Shown: piece by piece, positions 59,501 to 64,000 of the stretch
How positions within the stretch are numbered: the first letter of the stretch is position 1
Layout: the number at the start of each line of letters is the position of its first letter
Source of the DNA: Cristatella mucedo
Taxonomy: Eukaryota; Bryozoa; Phylactolaemata; Cristatellidae
Reading direction: 5' to 3'
DNA length: 64,000 nt
Assembly: GCA_009760855.2 (NCBI GenBank)
Contig: WPIO01000094.1
Location: forward strand, 124,001 to 188,000
Made by a program: the position numbers and the translations under genes
The notes under the pieces: generated by a model
What the model saw: only the letters and a program-made list of their open reading frames with translations
What the model was told of the DNA's origin: nothing
The model's database searches: none

Positions 59501-61654
59501 GTGGGTGAGGCAAAAATTGAAATGGAGCCTTAGTAACATCAGCTGTAGACTTCACAACATGATGAGGAATGGCTATTAAGCTAATGCCACAACTAAAGCT
59601 AATCAGTGCTTTAAACTGATCGGTAATAGGTTTGATGTGTGAGTGACTAAGGTCTTTAGTTCCGTCTTGGCTTGATTATTGTAATTCCCTTATGGTTGGG
59701 CTACCAAAGAAAGCAGCTAGGCCACTGCAGCCGGCTATGAATATGGCTGCAATGCTATTCTTCAAGTCCAAGAGGTTTGAGCACGTGTCTTCTTTGTTTA
59801 AAGAGTTAGGATGGGTGCCGGTTGATCAACGGATACAGAGCAAAGTTCTAGAAGTGAACCACAAACCCCACCGCAGCTTGGCTTCTCCCTACCTAGATGA
59901 ACTGCAGCACCATTTTCAGCATCTTCGAGCCCTCAGTTCCTGTATGGACGATACATTAGCTGTTTTGTTCCACCGCCTAAAGACTGTTGGCGACAGAAGT
60001 GTTAGCTTTGAAGGTCCTAGACTGTGGAACTAGCTTCCATAATCCTTAAGCAACGACAACTACTTTCTTGCTGCCGACTACGGCTCATCCTTTTCAGTGG
60101 TCCTGAGCTTCTACTTTCATGCTACTCACTACCTAAACTGCTCTCCTGACACTGCTATAGTTCCCACTTTCTCTTTGTTGGGCGAGACGAAGTCTGTTGG
60201 CATCGGAGTGATTACCCAAAGCCGCTTAGCCCGTGAGTGTGCTATTCAAAATTCTCCTGCTTAGCACCTACATAGTCTTTATGGCTTAGCGGAGGTACAG
60301 ATGTAGATACACACACGAAGAATGTAGGGTGCAGGGAAGTTACCGCAAAAGAAGGCCCTCCAGTAACTTTGGGAGGGTGTTCTTCGTTAGCTAACGGAAA
60401 TAGAGCTCCTTACGCTAAGCAGATTTCGTTTTGAGTAGCACATCCGAGGTTTTCTCATGACCATTCACTGCAGAGACATCAGCGTAACTTAAAAAGTCGT
60501 ATTGAGGTCCTTATTCGGCTTACGGACGCCCAAAGTTGCTTTATTGCAAGGGAAGGTACTAAATTAGCTCCTGGTAAAAGCAAATAGGTCTGATTTCTTG
60601 AGTCCACTCATTGTAAGTTTATTTTAGCACTTGCTGAGGGCTTGCAAATTCAATTCGAATGGTGTATGATCGCAATGGCTTGTTAGAGGTCGGCGAGGAC
60701 ACCCTCCATAACATGCTTGGAGAAGACTAGATACTTAGCTTAGATGACCTTAGCTAAGATGCTTACCACCTAGTAAGCATCTTAGTCATGAACTTAAATT
60801 AGAGTAAAAGGAATAGAATTATTCAAAAAAAGTTGTGCAATTCGAAAAAATCAGCGTTTCAGTAACTCACCTTACTTCCTAAAAGATCAACAGCAAAGCT
60901 AATCATGCGTGGAAAAAAAATATATATAGATTACCTCCAAGTGGCAGCAGCTCAAGAAGTACAGATGAAACAGCCACAAGGTTGACATTTGGATTGTAAG
61001 AGGAGAATTCCACCAGCACTGCTCTGGTCTTCTCGTCAACCCAGTCGTGTGCATCGAGATAAGCTAAGGTGGCGATTGCTTCTCTCGAGTTGTTTCCCAG
61101 AAAAACCGTGTAGCCAGATCCAGGATATGCTCCAATTTTTCCAATGGTAGCATATCCTTTGCAATCGGCTTCAGACATCCACTTCCACGCCTCGTTATAA
61201 GAATTGCTCAGGCTATAATTCCGAAGCCACCGCTCTCCATAATTTGAATTGTCGTCTAGCTTTGAAATGTAGTCACCATAACACGACCTTCTGTCATCGA
61301 TGGGATAACTGCACTGTATGCCTAATAATATAACATTATATTTGTATAGCCAATACATGGTCGCAGCCGATATAGTTAATATAAACATGTCCTCAGCTTT
61401 GAAGAAGATTATGGGCTGTTCAAGCAAGGAATTCGAAGCGCCCGTTAGTGTTTAGTGTCTCCTGTTTGTCACTGTGACTTACCTTCACCCAATCGAATTT
61501 GGCGAAGTCTTACTTTTTTGATAAGCGAAAATTCACTGCAAACAGTGAGAGATTCTGAGACGTAGTCATTTGAACGTCTTTCATTGCAGTCTTGGTACAC
61601 GGAAGAAACGAGAGTCTGTGAGAGCCATTCCCACATGGACTTTGGCTCTTTTAC
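46827..61654 (-). CDS. Polycystin (PKD1-like/TRPP) channel gene, C-terminal six exons
   Basis: Seen: six minus-strand exons (61654-61483, 61321-60935, 55225-55062, 52346-52185, 49172-48917, 47173-46847) join with matching phases into about 489 residues. They encode in order the extracellular polycystin (TOP) domain (WEWL...VRLRQIRLGE; TRAVLVEFSSYNPNVNL), S2, S3, S4-S5-pore helix, and S6 with an EHEILQFMLEQFK tail. Known: polycystins are membrane cation channels or receptor-channel subunits, often in cilia. The order and the tail spacing fit the PKD1/PKD1L branch better than PKD2; no EF-hand is seen. Odd: the filter site reads MTLNKFD instead of PKD2's LGD. Introns are 161 bp to 5.7 kb and carry LINE-A and LINE-B. 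Upstream exons (S1, and any GAIN, PLAT or REJ domains) were not found. Reading on past 46847 gives a stop at 46827; otherwise a GAG|GTAACT donor leads to further exons. Confidence 0.9.
46847..47173 (-). CDS. Polycystin-like exon f: pore exit, S6 and cytoplasmic tail
   Basis: 327 bp up to a possible GAG|GTAACT donor, or on to a stop at 46827. It begins (N)KFDYSSLKAANPTFAP, then the S6 helix VLILSFVSIIIIVMLSVMMT and EGFQQARASLNN. The NNEHEILQFMLEQFKI segment resembles the conserved post-S6 stretch of PKD1-type proteins. The tail is polar, with SSQQNQHTTDGDRKT and a basic end. Confidence 0.9.
48625..48810. promoter_or_regulatory. Cluster of AGGTCA-type half sites in a polycystin-like intron
   Basis: AGGTCA occurs at 48714, 48738 and 48758, with AGGTCC at 48745. 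The pair at 48738-48750 (AGGTCAAAGGTCC) is a direct repeat spaced by one base (DR1), the type bound by RXR/HNF4 nuclear receptors. The stretch also contains internal imperfect repeats (GTGCCCAGTGCTGATGCACTC and GTGCCCAGTACTCAAGCACTC), so a repeat origin is equally possible. Confidence 0.25.
48917..49172 (-). CDS. Polycystin-like exon e: S4, S5 and pore helix
   Basis: 256 bp, from a CTTTTTCAG acceptor to CTGA|GTAAGT. It reads CYRSCLGLTTFVATVKFLKL, then LRFNKRISMLASTMKA (S4-S5 linker), MVVLIILLLGFVHATCLVFG (S5), and a pore-helix part SFSDFVSAFQHLLIMTL. The spacing from the FNKRISML motif to the pore helix matches polycystins. Confidence 0.93.
50248..51125 (-). mobile_element. LINE-A copy in intron d-e
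   Basis: An AAT tail with GCAATTGATAAAGCGCCCTC is followed by the full 3' UTR. On the minus strand come the coding remnants VESARNLGVIYQSDLSLDDH, LVQNSAARLVCRERPSCHIT, MHWLPVKQRIDF and LAPSYLSD. It has the same orientation as the host gene and is 5'-truncated near 51125. Confidence 0.92.
51566..51627. repeat. (TA)n microsatellite
   Basis: A pure TA run of about 45 bp followed by TACATATATATATAT, inside a polycystin-like intron. Confidence 0.95.
52185..52346 (-). CDS. Polycystin-like exon d: S3 helix and S3-S4 region
   Basis: 162 bp, phase 0 at both ends, acceptor ACTTGCAG, donor GAATGAG|GTACTC (weaker than the others). It encodes SFGHMLDMVNLLLCYIAIIL and then a polar loop ending DVYTNFQPASFWNE. 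The family has S-F-W-N-x-x-D at the S3 start and an aromatic 'YxNFxxAxxW' loop. Confidence 0.85.
52876..52912. repeat. Short (TA)n tract
   Basis: ATATATATATATATATTATATATATATG within the intron between exons c and d. Confidence 0.85.
52985..53075 (-). repeat. SINE-1 tail, degraded
   Basis: ACCCTAAGTGAGCTAAATCTC, then ATCAAGGCATTTTGCATATG, follows the reverse-complemented SINE-1 tail. The head is lost. Confidence 0.55.
53110..53393 (-). mobile_element. LINE-A 3' UTR fragment in intron c-d
   Basis: Tail AATAATGCACTTGATAAAGTG with the whole 3' UTR back to GTTTTCAAGTT, where similarity stops at the junction with unrelated sequence. Confidence 0.87.
53700..54260 (+). mobile_element. LINE-B fragment in intron c-d
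   Basis: Degenerate coding order: CATGCTGACCTACCATGGCTT, ACAAGTCATCTATCATAAAAT, then CTTAAAGACTGTTGTCGACAG and AGTCCTAGACTGTGGAAC. The last part corresponds to the KTVGDR...GPRLWN end of LINE-B. It is opposite to the host gene. Confidence 0.65.
54261..55055. other. Intron sequence, unassigned
   Basis: No repeat family or exon was recognised. A near-duplicate pair GATTTTAGTTATCTTTG lies at about 54785 and 54829. Confidence 0.4.
55062..55225 (-). CDS. Polycystin-like exon c: S2 helix
   Basis: 164 bp, from a TTGTTTTAG acceptor to ATCAAA|GTAAGT. It reads IRPLYRMTFMRYE, then a hydrophobic helix (LAAELGCMLLVCYFTYME) and a basic linker (LVRKLKIKYIK). An alternative acceptor 21 bases further in (CTATACAG) does not keep the phase left by exon b, so the upstream AG was chosen. 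Confidence 0.88.
55833..56085 (+). mobile_element. LINE-A 3' tail in intron b-c
   Basis: AGTGGGTCCCGGTGATTTGTC, ACCATATTTGCATGCTAACC, ATGCATGTCACCTCTAAC and AAAATGCCTAGAAAGAGATC, ending with CAAGTGCATACTAATAATTG. It is antisense to the host gene. Confidence 0.85.
56492..56682 (-). mobile_element. LINE-A 3' tail in intron b-c
   Basis: A long ATA/AAT tail (about 40 bp), then CACTTGATAAAGCGCCCTCAG and GCAAAGGGAAATGCAATTG. It ends abruptly at GGGGTGACAG. Confidence 0.9.
56690..57420. other. Intron sequence, unassigned, AT-rich
   Basis: Nothing recognised. Confidence 0.4.
57427..57955 (-). mobile_element. LINE-A 3' copy in intron b-c
   Basis: AAT tail, GCAGTTGATAAAGTGCCCTC and the full 3' UTR. 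On the minus strand the coding end reads MAPAYLSDILPHQAKHRTTR, then TNLKSFGDRA. It stops at AAACCTTGAAG. Confidence 0.9.
57956..59555. other. Intron sequence, unassigned
   Basis: A 67-residue minus frame at 58796-58999 has no recognisable domain. No repeat was identified with confidence. Confidence 0.4.
59560..60325 (+). mobile_element. LINE-B C-terminal copy in intron b-c
   Basis: The 113-residue frame at 59692-60033 reads PAMNMAAMLFFKSKRFEHVS, LGWVPVDQRIQSKV and then KTVGDRSVSFEGPRLWN. The LINE-B 3' UTR follows (CTTTCTCTTTGTTGGGCGAG, TAGTCTTTATGGCTTAGCGG). It is the best LINE-B C-terminal copy in the window, still 5'-truncated, and antisense to the host gene. Confidence 0.88.
60326..60930. 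other. Intron sequence, unassigned
   Basis: Contains a short inverted motif around CTAAGATGCTTACCACC and TAGTAAGCATCTTAG (60751-60786). Nothing else was recognised. Confidence 0.4.
60935..61321 (-). CDS. Polycystin-like exon b: core of TOP domain
   Basis: 387 bp, from a TATTATTAG acceptor to GGAG|GTAATC. Joined to exon a, it reads GIQCSYPIDDRR, then YGERWL, AYPGSGYTVFLGNN, WVDEKTRAVLVEF and NPNVNLVAVSSVLLELLPLG. N-glycosylation sequons NYS and NNS fit an extracellular location. The T-R-A-V-x-V-E-F and Y-N-x-N-V-N-L blocks are the strongest family markers in the window. The intron separating it from exon a is only 161 bp. Confidence 0.95.
61483..61654 (-). CDS. Polycystin-like exon a: start of TOP domain
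   Basis: 172 bp, entered in phase 0 after a TTTTTTAG acceptor and ended by GAAG|GTAAGT, leaving one base. It encodes VKEPKSMWEWLSQTLVSSVY near the start and SLIKKVRLRQIRLGE at the end. The aromatic W-x-W-L motif and the V-R-L-R-Q-I-R motif are hallmarks of the first half of the polycystin extracellular domain. Confidence 0.9.
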
Positions 61655-61878
61655 CTAAAAAAGTGCAATAGTAGCATCTTGCAACCGCCAGTTTTTCTAT
61701 GAATGAATTTTATCTTTGTTACAGCAGTCAGAACAATGTAACTAGCACTCCTGGGATAATTCTACAAAGTGACAATAAAGGTCAGGGATATAACTCTATC
61801 AGCAGAAACTGACAGTCTTTAAATATTATAGTGTCAGTACTCTCCTTGTTGTAAGAAAAGTCCCTCAGAGATTTAATA

Positions 61879-62035
61879 TCGCCGAGCTAGTTTGGTCCAG
61901 CGGTTAAGGTGCTCCCCCCCACCAAGGTCTGGCCGAGGTGGTGGATTCGATCACCGAGGCATTTATGAAGCACCTGAATAGAGATTAAGTTCTCTTGGGG
62001 CTCTATACAAATTAAATAAATAAATAGATAAATAA

Positions 62036-62036
<1 letters not shown>
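61879..62036 (+). repeat. SINE-1, full length
   Basis: GAGCTAGTTTGG and TCCAGCGGTTAAGGTGC (A-box region), GTGGATTCGATCACCG (B-box region), GAAGCACCTGAATAGAGATT, GGGGCTCTATACAAATTAAA and an (AAAT)n tail. Confidence 0.9.

Positions 62037-62101
<65 letters not shown>
62037..62101. repeat. (AT)n microsatellite
   Basis: A pure AT run of about 60 bp directly continues the SINE-1 tail, suggesting that it expanded from the SINE's AT-rich end. Confidence 0.96.
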
Positions 62102-62102
<1 letters not shown>

Positions 62103-63365
62103 TGGTTGGAGCATTCCCCGAGCTCGTGCCAAAGTCGTTGTCCTTACGTCAGATGATTAAATTTCAGTCGCGAATCAATCTCACGGATATAAAGCAGTAC
62201 ACTAACATCAATCAATGAATACAATATATACCATATCAACGGTATAAGGAATGCTTTTCATACACTGCCTTTGATAGTGGAGATACAGATATACTTTACT
62301 AGCAAGATATATTGCCTGTATGTCTGTACAAATCAAGAGAGTTTTGAGGTACATATCAGGAATAAATTAGAGGGCTGCCAAATTAGCCTGAACGTCAGTC
62401 GTGATGATGTGTCCTTCTACAGTGAGCGGCAACGCCTGCCCCTGCAGCAGAGTAAAGAAATTACTCCTCAGAGTCATTGGAGAAAAACAATTACAAGCGA
62501 GTGAGCAGGAGAACAATGAACACACTAATTAGCTCCATTGGAGAAGCGTTTATTCACTTAGAGTTTTTTGCAGTCAAGTGGGAACTTTGACTTGATAGAG
62601 CTTTTAATGGAAAAAATGAGAACATTGCAGAATGTAGGTGTTACCTGTGGATAAACAAATGCAAGTTAACGAAGCAGACATAAGGTTGTGACAACTATTC
62701 AATTATTTTCAGTGAGCCGTAGATGCTCAGCAAGCATTGATGGAATGGATGATAAGCCTTTTACGACTGACCCGGAAAGCTGTGGAGTCTTACATATAAC
62801 GCCCACAGTTAGGGTGTACGGTGGAAGTGTTGAATTAAGCAATAGATGTAATCCAGAGGCGATATTGCAAGCACAGGAACCAAATTGATATCTGAAATCC
62901 GGAATTGAACTCACAAACTTGTCATCTATCAGCTAGTGATGGAGACCTGTAACCAAGTGGATGTCAAATAGTCGGATTTTTCCTATTGATTTTAATTTTT
63001 GCTCCGTGAAATGGGTTCTATGCATTGCCGTGACCATCAATTACCGGCGGCACTTCTAAGTGAATAGATGTTGCACGTCAAAATGGCTAGCCTGGCTCCA
63101 ACATTTAGGAGTTTACCAAACCTGGTCCAGCTTCAGCTAGGATAAGCCTCGGGTGCCGCCGCGTTAAAGTGGAAGGCCACCAGTTTAAAAAAAGGTTCGC
63201 GTTTTCTTGGTCTTGAATGTTTACCAATAGTCACCGAGGATGGTTAGCTATGTCATTAGGATAACTAATATTGCTGGTAACTAAAATGCTAATATCGTAA
63301 ATCGACCGATGATTTATGCGTTTACCAGAATAATGACTGTAGTACTTCTGTGTAGCTACTTCTGA
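62102..63365. other. Sequence 5' of the recognised polycystin-like exons, unassigned
   Basis: I searched both strands for earlier exons (S1, GAIN, PLAT) and found none I can support. The minus-strand string GTTTGTGAGTTCAATTCCGG near 62898-62917 is B-box-like and could mark another old tRNA-derived repeat. Confidence 0.4.
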
Positions 63366-63366
63366 G

Positions 63367-63487
63367 AATTTAATTTTTTCCAGGAACTTGACTTTTTTGT
63401 AAAGGAAGCATGATCATATGATTAGGGATAGAGTGCCCAATGTCAACGAGCATACCACTGTTAGAATCAACGTGCACATTGTCAGTA
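63367..63487 (-). mobile_element. LINE-A 3' UTR fragment, degraded
   Basis: CAGGAACTTGAC, GGAAGCATGATCATATG and GTGCACATTGTCAGTA match the damaged copy at 6.8 kb and the LINE-A 3' UTR order. Confidence 0.5.
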
Positions 63488-63489
63488 TT

Positions 63490-63798
63490 TGTCGCTCACT
63501 TTTAGGTCCCTTTATTCTAAGGCTCAAGCCTATCTCTCAGATATACTACCCCATCAGGCCAAGCATCGTACCACCCGCTTTTCGGAATCCAACAGTCTAG
63601 AAATACCTCATACAAACCTTAAATCCTTTGGAGACCGTGCATGTAGTTTGCATGCTCCCAAAACCTGGAACTCCCTCCCGACCTGCTTCAGAACATCTCC
63701 TGACCTGACCACGTTCAAAAGGAACTTAAAAACACCTACTTATGAGAGTCTTTAGTGGGTCCCTGTGATTCGTCCTTGATGTGCCTATGCGTGCTGAT
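63490..63798 (+). mobile_element. LINE-A C-terminal coding fragment
   Basis: The frame at 63489-63755 reads SLTFRSLYSKAQAYLSDILP, HRTTRFSESNSLEIPHTNLK and APKTWNSLPT. It is followed by GTCCCTGTGATTCGTCC and then cut off at GCGTGCTGATTC, where LINE-B begins. Confidence 0.88.
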
Positions 63799-64000
63799 TC
63801 TACGTGGCAACGACGACGGGAATGTCACTGCCCTAGCTCTGCTAGATGAGTCTGCTGCCTTCGACATAATTGATCACGAAGTTGTGCTTGAACGATTGAA
63901 AACAACGATCGGTGTGGCAGATGAAGCACTGGCGTGGTTTAAATCATACTTGTCTGATCGTGTTCAATCCGTGTCGTGTGGGAGTCAGGTCTCAAACACG
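63799..64000 (+). pseudogene. LINE-B reverse transcriptase core, runs off the window
   Basis: The translation includes ALALLDESAAFDIIDHEVVL and then ERLKTTIGV, ALAWFKSYLSDRVQSVSCGS. This is RT domain 2-type sequence (the L-L-D-x-S-A-A-F-D-x-I-D-H motif) of an L2/CR1-like element. It is the only LINE-B RT core here with a clean frame; the element continues beyond position 64000. Confidence 0.88.

Overview
The window is animal nuclear DNA, most likely from an invertebrate. The evidence is introns with GT/AG borders inside a polycystin-family gene, a metazoan-type IRS/PTB adaptor gene, two families of 5'-truncated L2/CR1-like LINE elements, two families of tRNA-derived SINEs, LTR-element ends, a Tigger-like DNA transposon remnant and many long microsatellites. 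Nothing looks bacterial, and no CRISPR array, operon or functional rRNA/tRNA gene was seen. I cannot name the species. Working names used here are LINE-A and LINE-B for the LINE families, and SINE-1 and SINE-2 for the tRNA-derived repeats.

Layout. 1-12 kb is repeat-rich: LINE-A and LINE-B ends, an inverted pair of LTR-element ends at 4.97-6.31 kb (minus) and 8.09-9.25 kb (plus), then a GC-rich stretch without a recognisable gene. 12-16 kb holds LINE and SINE fragments. 16.2-17.3 kb is a pyrimidine-rich 13-bp satellite. 17.6-19.5 kb and 22.7-23.5 kb are two diverged direct copies of one sequence. The first copy is interrupted by a LINE-B insertion that the second lacks. Between them lie a SINE-1 copy, a 16-bp-arm hairpin and a Tigger-like remnant. 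23.6-24.4 kb is a long GA array. 24.7-25.1 kb has one candidate small secreted protein. 25.6-26.7 kb is a LINE-A copy carrying two nested SINEs.

Genes. At 30.55-32.14 kb (plus) lies an intronless-looking exon encoding an IRS-type PTB domain. An upstream start in another frame gives an MGCMGS N-terminus, a myristoylation signal as in FRS2-type docking proteins. A roughly 650-bp CTG-rich array sits just upstream. From 61.65 down to 46.83 kb (minus) are six spliced exons of a polycystin (PKD1-like/TRPP) channel. They cover the extracellular polycystin (TOP) domain through S2-S6 and a cytoplasmic tail of about 490 residues. The 5' part of that gene lies beyond the exons I could find.

The rest is introns and intergenic DNA filled with LINE-A (at least 18 pieces), LINE-B (9 pieces), SINE-1 and SINE-2. 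The SINE-1 3' end resembles the LINE-A 3' end (a GCGCC...GGGCGC hairpin followed by an AT-rich tail), which suggests that SINE-1 uses LINE-A machinery. Nearly all long open frames in the window are artefacts of microsatellites or of LINE decay.
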